Shown here one piece after another: positions 11,873 to 19,635 of a DNA stretch of 20,830 bases. Each line of letters begins with the position of its first letter. Position 1 is the first letter of the stretch. A program made the position numbers and the translations under genes. The stretch is from a virus, in the IMG/VR virus record IMGVR_UViG_3300009512_000109, positions 1 to 20,830 of that record; one strand, written 5' to 3'. Under the pieces are notes generated by a model that worked only from the letters and a program-made list of their open reading frames with translations, searched no databases and was not told the DNA's origin.

Positions 11873-13716
11873 TCACAGTAGACTTTGAGACTTACTACGA
11901 TAGTAAGTTCTCACTACGAAAGTTAACAGTTGAGGAATACGTTCGGTCATTAGAGTTTGAGGTTATCGGTGTAGGGGTCAAGGTAAACAATGGCCCAACC
12001 GAGTGGGCGAGTGGCACTCACGAACAGATGAAGGAATACCTAGATGGTTTCGCTTGGGAAGAGAGTTCTCTACTATGCCATAACACTATGTTTGACGGTG
12101 CTATACTCAATTGGATTTATGATATTCGTCCTCACGTTTACTTCGACACTCTTTGTATTGCTAGGGCTTTACACGGCGTGGAAGTTGGAGGCAGTCTTAA
12201 GGCACTCGCTACTCGATACAACATTGGAGCGAAAGGAACAGCAGTTGCCGATGCTATAGGGGTACATCGTTGTGATTTTACTGAGGAAGCGTTAGACCTG
12301 TACGGCGACTACTGCATCAATGATGTTGAGTTAACGTATGAACTGTTCGGACTTATGGCAAACGCGTTTCCTCGTACTGAACTAAAGATTATAGACCTGA
12401 CCCTACGGATGTTCATCGAACCCATACTTGAGCTAGATGTGTCACTGTTGGAAGAGCATATTGCGGACACCAGAAACCTTAAAGAGCAGCTAATCTTAGA
12501 TGCTGGGGTCACCAAGAAAGATCTTATGTCTGGGGATAAGTTCGCTGCGTTACTTGAAGGTCTAGGGGTTAAGCCTCCGACGAAGGTGAGTCCGACAACG
12601 GGGAAAAAGACGTTTGCGTTTGCTAAAACAGATCAGGGGTTTATAGACCTACTGGATCATGAAAACATCATGGTGCATATGCTTGCCCATGCACGACTAG
12701 GTAACAAGTCTACGCTTGAAGAGACACGTACTCAGAGGTTTATTGATATCGCGGGGCGGGGCGAGCAGGGTAAGCCGTGGCTCCCTGTACCTATAAAATA
12801 CTACGCTGCCCACACGGGTAGGTTCGGAGGCGATGACAAGATCAACCTACAAAACTTACCTAGCCGAGGGGCAAATGGTAAGAAGTTAAAGCGTAGTATG
12901 GTCGCCCCACGTGGGTACGTAGTGATAGATTGCGACTCTAGTCAGATTGAGGCGAGGGTACTTGCGTGGTTGGCAGGGCAGGATGACTTAGTCCAAGCGT
13001 TTGCCGATGGTAAGGATGTCTATAAGAAGATGGCAGTTATAATCTACGGCGGTCAGGATGAAGATGCAGTAACAAAACCCCAACGGTTTGTCGGTAAGAC
13101 TACGATACTGGGGGCAGGTTATGGCATGGGGGCTGTCCGGTTCGTGGAGCAGCTTAAGACTTTCGATTTTGAGATGGACATTAAGGAAGCCCGTAGAGTT
13201 ATTAGCGTCTACCGTGATACGTATCACCACATAGTGCGTTTATGGAACGATGCGGCCTTTACTATTCAGAACCTAACAGACGGTAACCTCACTACACTAG
13301 GACGAGAGGGTGTACTGAAGGTACGTCCTGAGCTATCTGCTATCGAGTTACCCTCTGGTTTGCTTATGAGGTATGACGATCTAACGTGTACCCCCGCTGA
13401 GGATGAGGGTGAGCGCCCCGAGTACACCTATAAAACACGTAAAGGCCGAACAAGGATCTACGGTGGCAAGCTGATAGAGAATGTGTGCCAAGCTATCGCC
13501 CGGTGTATTATCGCGGAGCAGATGCTAAAAATTAGTGATCGGTATAAGGTGGTGTTAACAGTACATGACTCTGTTGCGAGTTGCGTTCCGGCGGAACAGG
13601 GAGAGGAAGCTCGTGCATACATGGAGGAGTGTATGCGCTGGTTACCCGCATGGGCTGAAGGCTTACCTATCGACTGTGAATCAGGTACAGGGTTATCTTA
13701 TGGAGACTGCGAATGA
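11842..13716 (+). CDS. polA-like: Family A DNA polymerase with 3'-5' exonuclease
   Basis: Counted from ATG 11842 the product is 624 aa. Exonuclease motifs are DFET (Asp14, Glu16), HNTMFD (80-85) and YCIND (157-161). Polymerase motif A is DSSQIEAR (365-372), motif B is K-x3-L-G-x2-YG (Lys419, Leu423), and motif C is HD (575-576). There is no 5'-nuclease domain, as usual in phages. It is the replicative polymerase. Leu occupies the place of E. coli Phe762. The start is uncertain: the best RBS (GGGGAG, 11849-11854) lies downstream of ATG 11842 and TTG 11827, and points at an in-frame ATC at 11863, just before the conserved IITVDFET. Confidence 0.93.
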   Translation: MWWGDKHIDIITVDFETYYDSKFSLRKLTVEEYVRSLEFEVIGVGVKVNNGPTEWASGTHEQMKEYLDGFAWEESSLLCHNTMFDGAILNWIYDIRPHVYFDTLCIARALHGVEVGGSLKALATRYNIGAKGTAVADAIGVHRCDFTEEALDLYGDYCINDVELTYELFGLMANAFPRTELKIIDLTLRMFIEPILELDVSLLEEHIADTRNLKEQLILDAGVTKKDLMSGDKFAALLEGLGVKPPTKVSPTTGKKTFAFAKTDQGFIDLLDHENIMVHMLAHARLGNKSTLEETRTQRFIDIAGRGEQGKPWLPVPIKYYAAHTGRFGGDDKINLQNLPSRGANGKKLKRSMVAPRGYVVIDCDSSQIEARVLAWLAGQDDLVQAFADGKDVYKKMAVIIYGGQDEDAVTKPQRFVGKTTILGAGYGMGAVRFVEQLKTFDFEMDIKEARRVISVYRDTYHHIVRLWNDAAFTIQNLTDGNLTTLGREGVLKVRPELSAIELPSGLLMRYDDLTCTPAEDEGERPEYTYKTRKGRTRIYGGKLIENVCQAIARCIIAEQMLKISDRYKVVLTVHDSVASCVPAEQGEEARAYMEECMRWLPAWAEGLPIDCESGTGLSYGDCE

Positions 13717-14030
13717 GTCAGAAGCGTCCAGTTGAACACCGTGCTAAGGCAGAGGTTATCGACTTCTTAAAACGTAAAGCGGAGTACGCGGAACGTAGGC
13801 TTGTAAGTACTGTTAGGTTACCCCCACTAGATGAAGAAGTTATGACTACTAGTGATGTGGGGGTGCTTAAGGTACGGAACAAAATAATAGTAGTGATTAC
13901 CCAGTGTGATTACGGGGATAACCCCCCGCGAGTTGACACTGTGACGTTTGATGTAGACGAGTTACCAGATGTAATTCAAACACTGACAGACGCTTATGAG
14001 TTTGTAACTGGGAGGGATGGAGAAGAATGA
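13713..14030 (+). CDS. Hypothetical protein
   Basis: The product is 105 aa starting MSQKRPVEHRAKAEV. A basic helical N-terminus (VIDFLKRKAEYAERRL) is followed by a predicted beta region (VGVLKVRNKIIVVITQCDYG) and an acidic tail. No family is recognised. Its ATGA start overlap with the polymerase stop and its ATGA overlap with the next gene indicate tight translational coupling. Confidence 0.6.
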   Translation: MSQKRPVEHRAKAEVIDFLKRKAEYAERRLVSTVRLPPLDEEVMTTSDVGVLKVRNKIIVVITQCDYGDNPPRVDTVTFDVDELPDVIQTLTDAYEFVTGRDGEE

Positions 14031-14449
14031 GTTCATCGAAAGTATGTGATACCTGTGGGGCAAAATTAGTCGAGTATAAACACGGCCTCTCGAAAGGGTT
14101 ATGTCGTGCGCTTATTCAGGTGGCTATAGCCTTTAGGGATACAAAGGCGCACGAGATAAAGGAGATGGGGCTTGACTACAACCATCGGTGCAACTTCCAG
14201 AAACTTAAATACTGGGGGCTTGTTGAGAAGGTTGGAGAGCAGACAGGTAAGGGAGGGCTATGGCGAATAACAGAGGACGGGAAGGAGTTTGTTCAAGGGA
14301 AAATATCTGTACCAAAATTCGTCTGGACGTATCGCGGCAAAGTTGAAAGGTATGATGGCGACCACATCACTATTTTTGACGTGTCAGGAGGGTGGAAATC
14401 CAGATCACAATACGCCAAAGAAAGTAGGTCGTGGGCAGGGGTGACATAA
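14027..14449 (+). CDS. Winged-helix protein with N-terminal CxxC
   Basis: The product is 140 aa. CDTCGAKL (Cys7, Cys10) is half of a zinc knuckle, followed by a winged-helix pattern: GLCRALIQVAIAF (helix), HEIKEMGL...RCNFQKLKYWGLVEK (recognition region) and GGLWRITEDGKEFVQGK (wing). The C-terminal part (VPKFVWTYRGKVERY) is beta-rich. Likely binds DNA or acts as a small regulator. The start overlaps the previous stop by ATGA; the next gene begins 1 nt after its stop. Confidence 0.65.
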   Translation: MSSSKVCDTCGAKLVEYKHGLSKGLCRALIQVAIAFRDTKAHEIKEMGLDYNHRCNFQKLKYWGLVEKVGEQTGKGGLWRITEDGKEFVQGKISVPKFVWTYRGKVERYDGDHITIFDVSGGWKSRSQYAKESRSWAGVT

Positions 14450-14450
14450 G

Positions 14451-15122
14451 ATGAGTATAGCCCCGTGGTCGTTCAGTAAAATAAAGTCGTTTGAACAGTG
14501 CGCTAGGCAGTTCCAACACCTTAAGGTTCTTAAGACATACAAAGAAAGTGAGACAACGGCGATGCTCTATGGCACCGCGTTTCACGAAGCAGCAGAAGAG
14601 TACATACGGGATGAGACCCCTATGCCACCCCAGTTTGCCTACGCAAAAGAGGCATTGGATAACCTCAACGCCAAGCAGGGGGATAAGTTATGCGAGTTCA
14701 AAATGGGTTTGACCGAGAACCTAGAACCCTGTGACTTCTTTGCAGATGATGTGTGGTGGCGGGGGATTGCTGACTTAGTGATCATTGATGAAGAGGAAGA
14801 CCTTGCATGGGTCATTGACTATAAGACTGGGAAGAGTGCTAGGTATGCTGATAAAGGGCAGCTTGAGTTGATGGCCTTGGCTGTCTTTAAGTTCTTCCCC
14901 AATATCAAAACCGTTCGTGGGGGGTTATTGTTTGTAGTCTCAAACGAGTTAGTGAAGGATAGTTACGTGAACCTTGACCAAGGGCACCTGTGGGAGAAGT
15001 GGTTAGGTGGGTATGCGAAGATGGAAACCGCGTTTGCGAAGGATGTCTGGAACCCCAACCCCTCTGGCCTTTGCAAGGCGCACTGCATAGTACTTGAATG
15101 TGAACATAACGGGAGAAACTAA
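14451..15122 (+). CDS. RecB/Cas4-like PD-(D/E)xK exonuclease with Fe-S cysteines
   Basis: The product is 223 aa. N-terminal WSFSKIKSFEQCARQF (Cys17) and YGTAFHEAAEEY carry the first conserved His. RGIADLVIIDEEE supplies the active Asp and VIDYKTGK the D-x-K, followed by a Q-x-E-L-M-A-L helix. The C-terminus has Cys208, Cys212 and Cys217. With Cys17 this is the four-cysteine layout of Cas4/AddB-type iron-sulfur nucleases. Phage members are thought to process DNA ends for recombination or packaging; no cas1/cas2 or array is nearby, so a CRISPR role is unlikely. It overlaps the next gene by TAATG. Confidence 0.85.
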   Translation: MSIAPWSFSKIKSFEQCARQFQHLKVLKTYKESETTAMLYGTAFHEAAEEYIRDETPMPPQFAYAKEALDNLNAKQGDKLCEFKMGLTENLEPCDFFADDVWWRGIADLVIIDEEEDLAWVIDYKTGKSARYADKGQLELMALAVFKFFPNIKTVRGGLLFVVSNELVKDSYVNLDQGHLWEKWLGGYAKMETAFAKDVWNPNPSGLCKAHCIVLECEHNGRN

Positions 15123-15337
15123 TGGTTTACGTAGTACGGCAAGTAAATAACGATGCCCTGATAGACGGATACTACAAGCGTGAAGTAGATGCGGAAGAAG
15201 CTGGGTGGCGTTGGGCGAAGAGGACGCAAGCTAACATGTATATATCAAAAGAACCATTCAGGAGGCGACCTCCAGAATTTAAGTGGCCCCATCAACCCAC
15301 TTCCAAAGATAAGGAGGGAGAAACTAATGCCATATAA
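15122..15337 (+). CDS. Small hypothetical protein
   Basis: The product is 71 aa starting MVYVVRQVNNDALIDGYYK. A beta-hairpin-like N-terminus is followed by DAEEAGWRWAKRTQANMYI, reminiscent of small phage proteins of the kind that display amino-acid-rich surface strands, but no family is recognised. The C-terminus is basic and Pro-rich. ATG 15122 shares its A with the previous stop, with GGGAG about 7 nt upstream. Confidence 0.55.
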   Translation: MVYVVRQVNNDALIDGYYKREVDAEEAGWRWAKRTQANMYISKEPFRRRPPEFKWPHQPTSKDKEGETNAI

Positions 15338-15608
15338 AAACAAAGAAGACCGAAAGAAACAAACGAACAAGCCAGTAGGTAGTAAAGAGTTTACAGCAAG
15401 GATGGAACGCCAACGCGCTAGGCAGAAGATGGATGCTGAGGCAAAGAAAAACGGGGGTGATAAGAACAAGAACGGCAAGGCCGACAAGCGAGAGGGGAAG
15501 GACGTTAGTCACAAAAAAGCACTGAGTAAGGGTGGCAAAAATAAGGACGGCGTGACGATTGAGAGTAAAGCAAAGAACCGTAGTCGTAACTACGCGAAGA
15601 AGAAGTAA
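15327..15608 (+). CDS. Small Lys-rich HNH-like protein
   Basis: The product is 93 aa, very basic, starting MPYKNKEDRKKQTN. Residues 58-93 (GKDVSHKKALSKGGKNKDG, then KAKNRSRNY) resemble the V-D-H-K-x-P-L-S-K-G-G...N-R-S core of small phage HNH-like proteins, with one His and a C-terminal N-R-S; here Ser replaces the usual Asp before His. It may bind or cut nucleic acid. ATG 15327 has AAGGAGGGAG just upstream and is preferred over the in-frame ATG at 15189, which lies inside the previous gene. Confidence 0.6.
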   Translation: MPYKNKEDRKKQTNKPVGSKEFTARMERQRARQKMDAEAKKNGGDKNKNGKADKREGKDVSHKKALSKGGKNKDGVTIESKAKNRSRNYAKKK

Positions 15609-15749
15609 CTACTAACACGATGCCTAACCTGATGCATCGTTAAATAAAATCGGGTTAGCCAAAATTGATTGGTAAGTGCAGACCTAGCCCTATCTGTTGG
15701 CGAAGCAGGGCTAACACGTTTATACGTTGCGAATTAAAAGAGAGAAAAT
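15609..15749 (+). promoter_or_regulatory. Structured intergenic element before the SNF2-like helicase gene
   Basis: These 141 nt hold no standard gene but several competing hairpins. CGATGC / GCATCG (15619-15624, 15635-15640) competes with a 9-bp stem 15625-15633 / 15651-15659. TAGCCCT / AGGGCTA (15686-15692, 15708-15714) competes with GTTAGCC / GGCTAAC (15655-15661, 15710-15716). A tiny frame ATG CCT AAC CTG ATG CAT CGT TAA (15621-15644) lies across the first hairpin without a good RBS. Such mutually exclusive folds fit an attenuator, RNA element or processing site. Confidence 0.5.
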
Positions 15750-17285
15750 ATGCAAATCGTTGATAACAAAGCGGTGCTGCTACGACTGCGGCACCCAGCA
15801 AAAGTAACGGCTGTTATACCAAGAAGCCAAATACTACCTAATAATCAAGTCATCGTTAAGTGGGGTATTGATGAAGCCCACGTCCTGAAGAACCTTAATA
15901 TAAAAGTCCCGTCACCTATCGAGGGCAAGTACACGTGGACAGGTAAATACGCCCCGTTCGACCATCAGAAGACTACCGCTGCCTTCCTCACCATGCACAA
16001 ACGTGCTTTCTGCTTCAACGAGCAGGGTACAGGTAAGACCGCGAGTGCTATCTGGGCATCAGATTATCTAATGAACGTGGGGGCTATACACAGAGTCCTC
16101 GTGATATGCCCTCTATCTATTATGGATTCGGCTTGGCGTAACGACCTGTTTACCTTTGCCATGCACCGTAGGGTAGATGTGGCATATGGCTCTAAGAAGA
16201 AGCGAACCGAAGTTATAGAGGGTGACGCTGAGTACGTAGTGGTCAACTATGACGGTGTGCATATAATAGAAGATGCCATAGTGAAAGGGGGGTTTGACCT
16301 GATCATTGTAGATGAGGCAACCCACTATAAGAACGCACAGACTAAACGGTGGAAGGCGCTTAAACGGTTGATGGCTGCAGAACCGTGGCTATGGATGATG
16401 ACAGGAACCCCCGCTGCACAAAGCCCAGTGGATGCTTTTGGACTAGCAAGGTTAGTCAACCCCACTGCCGTTCCTAGGTTTGCGGGAGCCTTTAGAGATC
16501 GTGTGATGACCAAGGTAACCAATTTTAGGTGGGTACCAAAACCAGACGCAACCGAAACAGTGTACCAAGTGCTGCAACCCGCTATTAGGTACACCAAAGA
16601 CGAGTGCCTAGACTTACCTCCTATGGTGTACGTCAAGCGTGAGGTGGCACTAACCCGGCAACAGAATAAATACTATAAGCTGTTGAAAGATAGTCTAGTC
16701 ATGGACGCTGGGGGTGAGCAAGTTAGCGCGGCTAACGCAGCAGTTGCTATGAACAAGCTCCTGCAAATATCATGCGGGGCAGTCTATACCGATAGTGGAG
16801 ACACGTTAGAGTTTGATATTACGCACCGATACACCGTCCTGCGGGAAGTGATTGATGAGTCGAGTAAGAAAGTGTTGGTGTTCGTACCCTTTAAACACGT
16901 TATAGACATCCTTGTAGATAAGCTAGAAGCGGACGGCATAACAACTGAAGTGATACGTGGGGATGTACCTGCCCCTAAACGTACGGAAATATTTAGCCGA
17001 TTCCAGAAAGCCGATAACCCTAGGGTGTTGGTCATCCAGCCACAAGCCGCTGCACATGGGGTCACACTAACCGCAGCTAACACGGTAGTCTGGTGGGGGC
17101 CGACTAGCTCCCTAGAAACTTACCTACAGGCTAACGCACGAGTGCATAGGGCGGGGCAAGATCACAAATGTACCGTGGTACAGTTGGAAGGGTCAGCCAT
17201 AGAAAAACGTGTTTACGCTATGTTAGACAATAAAATCAACATACATACAAAGATGATAGATTTATACAACGATATACTTGCGTAG
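15750..17285 (+). CDS. SNF2-type superfamily 2 helicase/ATPase
   Basis: The product is 511 aa. Motifs in order are FDHQ (70-73, Q motif), NEQGTGKT (90-97, Walker A), VICPLSIMDSAW (Ia region), IIVDEAT (185-191, motif II as DEAT rather than DEAH), MTGTP (217-221, motif III), then GVTLTAANTVVWW (motif V) and ARVHRAGQ (motif VI). It is of typical phage SNF2 length, with no extra nuclease domain. It probably translocates on duplex DNA in replication or recombination; VRR-NUC and RecB-like nucleases in the same cluster are natural partners. RBS AGAGAG lies 8 nt before the ATG. Confidence 0.9.
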   Translation: MQIVDNKAVLLRLRHPAKVTAVIPRSQILPNNQVIVKWGIDEAHVLKNLNIKVPSPIEGKYTWTGKYAPFDHQKTTAAFLTMHKRAFCFNEQGTGKTASAIWASDYLMNVGAIHRVLVICPLSIMDSAWRNDLFTFAMHRRVDVAYGSKKKRTEVIEGDAEYVVVNYDGVHIIEDAIVKGGFDLIIVDEATHYKNAQTKRWKALKRLMAAEPWLWMMTGTPAAQSPVDAFGLARLVNPTAVPRFAGAFRDRVMTKVTNFRWVPKPDATETVYQVLQPAIRYTKDECLDLPPMVYVKREVALTRQQNKYYKLLKDSLVMDAGGEQVSAANAAVAMNKLLQISCGAVYTDSGDTLEFDITHRYTVLREVIDESSKKVLVFVPFKHVIDILVDKLEADGITTEVIRGDVPAPKRTEIFSRFQKADNPRVLVIQPQAAAHGVTLTAANTVVWWGPTSSLETYLQANARVHRAGQDHKCTVVQLEGSAIEKRVYAMLDNKINIHTKMIDLYNDILA

Positions 17286-17306
17286 TTCACCGTCATACAT
17301 TATAGT
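17278..17306 (+). promoter_or_regulatory. Possible weak promoter before the replication-accessory genes
   Basis: TTGCGT (17278-17283, 3 of 6) and TATAGT (17301-17306, 5 of 6) are 17 bp apart, at the end of the helicase gene and in the 50-bp gap that follows. The position is sensible, the -35 is poor. P1 and P2 are much stronger. Confidence 0.35.
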
Positions 17307-17335
17307 CTGTCGTTCGATAAGTAAAGGAGGGCGAA

Positions 17336-17752
17336 ATGAGCAACACTGCTACTAACATACTGCCAGATGTGTCTCTAGACAAGTTGGTGAAAGCCTATGT
17401 CAAGATACGCGACCACCGTTCAGAAATTAAGAAGGCCTATGATGCAGAGGATACGGTACTTGTAGATCAACTTGATGCGGTTAGGGCAGCGTTACTAGCT
17501 CACTGCAAAGAGCATGGGGTCGATAGTGTCAGAACTGCAGAGGGTTTGTTTTACCGCACGGTTAAGCAGACTTATTGGACTAGCGATTGGGAACAGATGC
17601 ATAAGTTTATTCTTGAGCATGAGGAACCTTCGCTACTGGATAAGCGGATTAACCAGAAACACATGAGAGAGTTCTTGGAGGATAACCCTGACCTGCTACC
17701 TAAAGGGCTTAACTCTAACTCTACATACACAATTTCAGTAAGGAAGAAGTAA
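17336..17752 (+). CDS. Phage replication-cluster protein, function unknown
   Basis: The product is 138 aa. The pattern SLDKLVKAYVKIRDHRSEIKKAYDAEDT (helical, coiled-coil-like, about 13-40), LDAVRAALLAHCKEHGVDSVRTAEGLFYRTVKQ and a C-terminal beta tail STYTISVRKK is one I associate with small phage proteins found beside SSB and polymerase genes; I know no established function. A strong AAAGGAGG lies 7 nt before the ATG. It is followed at 2 nt by an HTH gene and then by the SSB cluster. Confidence 0.7.
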   Translation: MSNTATNILPDVSLDKLVKAYVKIRDHRSEIKKAYDAEDTVLVDQLDAVRAALLAHCKEHGVDSVRTAEGLFYRTVKQTYWTSDWEQMHKFILEHEEPSLLDKRINQKHMREFLEDNPDLLPKGLNSNSTYTISVRKK

Positions 17753-17754
17753 CT

Positions 17755-18075
17755 ATGACAACCGAATTCGTTAACGTCAAAATATTGGCTGACCACTTTA
17801 AGGTATCAGAGAGGCTAATCCGCACTTGGGTAAACCAAGGTAAGATCCCTAAAGATACCTACGTACATATCCAACAGACGTACAGGTTTAACCTCCCTGC
17901 AGTTGAGGCCGCACTACTGTATGGGCAGACCACTCCGAGCCACGTCGAGACAACACCCGTTTTGGAGCATGACGCAGGGGATACCCCAAACCTTGATGAA
18001 GGGGGAGATAGGGTATTAACAGCAGATAACATAGGTACATGGGGGGATATCGTAGAATCTGACGATGACATATGA
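17755..18075 (+). CDS. Helix-turn-helix protein with acidic tail
   Basis: The product is 106 aa. The N-terminal half (FVNVKILADHFKVSERLIRTWVNQGKIP) is an HTH of the MerR/excisionase type: helix, V-S-x-R-x-I-R-x-W, then a wing (YRFNLPAVEAALL). The C-terminal 45 residues are acidic and disordered. It could be a regulator or, from its acidic tail and neighbours, an accessory at the replication fork. It starts 2 nt after the previous gene and overlaps the next by ATGA. Confidence 0.7.
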   Translation: MTTEFVNVKILADHFKVSERLIRTWVNQGKIPKDTYVHIQQTYRFNLPAVEAALLYGQTTPSHVETTPVLEHDAGDTPNLDEGGDRVLTADNIGTWGDIVESDDDI

Positions 18076-18719
18076 ACAGGATTAGTATCCGCGACAACAC
18101 CTTTAGTGGGGTACCTACTCAAGGGTTAACCAGCATACCTATAGTGATTGTAGGTGTAGCCTTCGTATCACGTATGTACTACGCAGATGCTTATAGCTCG
18201 GAGAGGGTATCTAAGCCTACTTGTTGGTCGAGTGATACGGAGACACCAGCGTTAGATGTGCCAGATGATCAACGGCAATCGGGACGTTGTATAGATTGTA
18301 CCCAAAACATTAGGGGTTCAGGTAGGGGTACAGGACGTGCATGTAGGTTTGTGCAACGTATAGCCCTTGTTCTAGAGGGTGATCTGAAAACAGTTTACCA
18401 GCTACAGTTACCTCCCACTTCTATATTTGGGGATGCAGTAAAGGGGGGTATGCCCCTTCGTGCTTACGCACGATACCTTGAGGCGAGGGAAACGCCTTTC
18501 GTTGCTCTGGTTACAGACATGTATTTTGATGCTGAGAGCAACACCCCGAAACTTTTCTTTAAGCCAGTACGGCCTTTAGAAGAGCGGGAGCTAGAGACAG
18601 TCAAAGGGACGATGAATCACGAGGATACTGCTGAGGCGTTAACATTAAATATCACCTTAGTAGAAGATAGAAATGATTCCCCGTTCGCAGTAACTGACGG
18701 TTTCACAATTAAAAACTAA
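18072..18719 (+). CDS. Four-Cys protein adjacent to SSB
   Basis: The product is 215 aa. Cys51, Cys73, Cys76 and Cys91 (CWSSDTETP, CIDCTQNI, RACRF) make a credible zinc site. The following LALVLEGDL...YQLQLPPTSIFG...MPLRAYARYLEAR region and TPKLFFKPVRPLEERE look like an OB-like or beta domain. I recognise the layout as a phage protein usually placed next to a DUF2815-type SSB, of unknown function; a DNA-binding role is inferred. No membrane segment is convincing, though residues 21-34 are hydrophobic. Confidence 0.7.
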   Translation: MNRISIRDNTFSGVPTQGLTSIPIVIVGVAFVSRMYYADAYSSERVSKPTCWSSDTETPALDVPDDQRQSGRCIDCTQNIRGSGRGTGRACRFVQRIALVLEGDLKTVYQLQLPPTSIFGDAVKGGMPLRAYARYLEARETPFVALVTDMYFDAESNTPKLFFKPVRPLEERELETVKGTMNHEDTAEALTLNITLVEDRNDSPFAVTDGFTIKN

Positions 18720-18735
18720 ATTGGAGAAGACACAT

Positions 18736-19515
18736 ATGAGTTACCTCATAAAGAAAGTTAGCATTTTATACCCCCGTCTTGATAAGACATACAGGTTCGA
18801 TAACGCAGAGAATAGGAGCGTCCCGTGCGACCCTACAGAAACTGGCGCTAAGTACGAGACTAGTTTCGTGATGGATGGGGATACCGCCACGGCCCTGATG
18901 GGAGAGATGGCTGTTGCCTACAATACTGCCCGGAAGCCTAGCTGGCCCGAAAAAGTACCCATGCCTTTCTCTAGGGAGGAAGAAGCGTATGTAGGTAAGT
19001 GTAACCTCAAGGGATCTTTTGATGGTAAGCAAGCGACACTGCCACCTAGGCACTTCGATGCTAAGAATAACCCGTTAGAGTCGGGGTTTCAGTTGACCTC
19101 TGGCAGTACCGCTAACCTGTTCGTAGAGTTTGTACCCTACCATAGTAGTGGTATCGGGACGGGCGTGTCTTTACGACTACGTGCCGTGCAGGTTCTGACC
19201 TACAAACCACTTGAAGCAGCATCTCCGTTTGAGGCTACTGATGGTGATTTTGATACGGGGTCACCGTTTGGTGAGGGTACCTCGGGGTTTGATTCCGCAG
19301 ACGAAGCTCCTGCGGCAGTGGCGAATGCCACTGTTAACGTTGTCGGCGGCTACCTCGCTCCTGATAACCTGTTTGTTGAAGAGCCAGAAGTAGCGGAAGT
19401 AGCGGAAGTGGTAGTACCTATAGAAACACCAAAGAAGAAAGTGAAGTCCAAGACGGCTCCTGCACCTAAAGATGAAGTTGATCTTAGTGCTCTTGTTGCC
19501 AACTGGGACGATTAA
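18736..19515 (+). CDS. ssDNA-binding protein, DUF2815/T7 gp2.5-like
   Basis: The product is 259 aa. The core (SYLIKKVSILYPRLDKTYRF ... GKCNLKGSFDGKQATLPPR ... GVSLRLRAVQVLTY) matches the DUF2815/gp2.5-like ssDNA-binding family. A long disordered acidic/Pro/Ala tail ends in DLSALVANWDD, the acidic tip by which such proteins contact polymerase and primase-helicase. It coats single-stranded DNA during replication and recombination. ATG 18736 has GGAGAAG upstream; the in-frame TTG at 18721 lies on the RBS itself and is rejected. It is positioned directly before the primase. Confidence 0.85.
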   Translation: MSYLIKKVSILYPRLDKTYRFDNAENRSVPCDPTETGAKYETSFVMDGDTATALMGEMAVAYNTARKPSWPEKVPMPFSREEEAYVGKCNLKGSFDGKQATLPPRHFDAKNNPLESGFQLTSGSTANLFVEFVPYHSSGIGTGVSLRLRAVQVLTYKPLEAASPFEATDGDFDTGSPFGEGTSGFDSADEAPAAVANATVNVVGGYLAPDNLFVEEPEVAEVAEVVVPIETPKKKVKSKTAPAPKDEVDLSALVANWDD

Positions 19516-19635
19516 TCTAGGGTAGTTGCTGGGCTTCTAGTAGCAGAAGCCTATACTCTAAAACACCACGGCTAGAATTATCGAAAAGGGTAGACACTTA
19601 CCCCTGCCGTGGTCACTTTCGGTTTTGGGAAAGCT
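19516..19635 (+). promoter_or_regulatory. Nested-hairpin intergenic element before the primase gene
   Basis: A 7-bp hairpin GGCTTCT / AGAAGCC (19532-19538, 19545-19551) is followed by an 8-bp perfect stem ACCACGGC / GCCGTGGT (19565-19572, 19606-19613) enclosing a second hairpin GGGTA / TACCC (19588-19592, 19599-19603). No U-run follows, so intrinsic termination is unlikely. It could be an RNA processing or control element for primase expression. The primase RBS (GGGAAAG) follows. Confidence 0.6.

Noticed and set aside
15655-15716. tRNA-like fold with 7-bp closing stem GTTAGCC/GGCTAAC
   Set aside because: Only 62 nt, with no T-loop GTTC motif, no anticodon arm and no CCA-like context.
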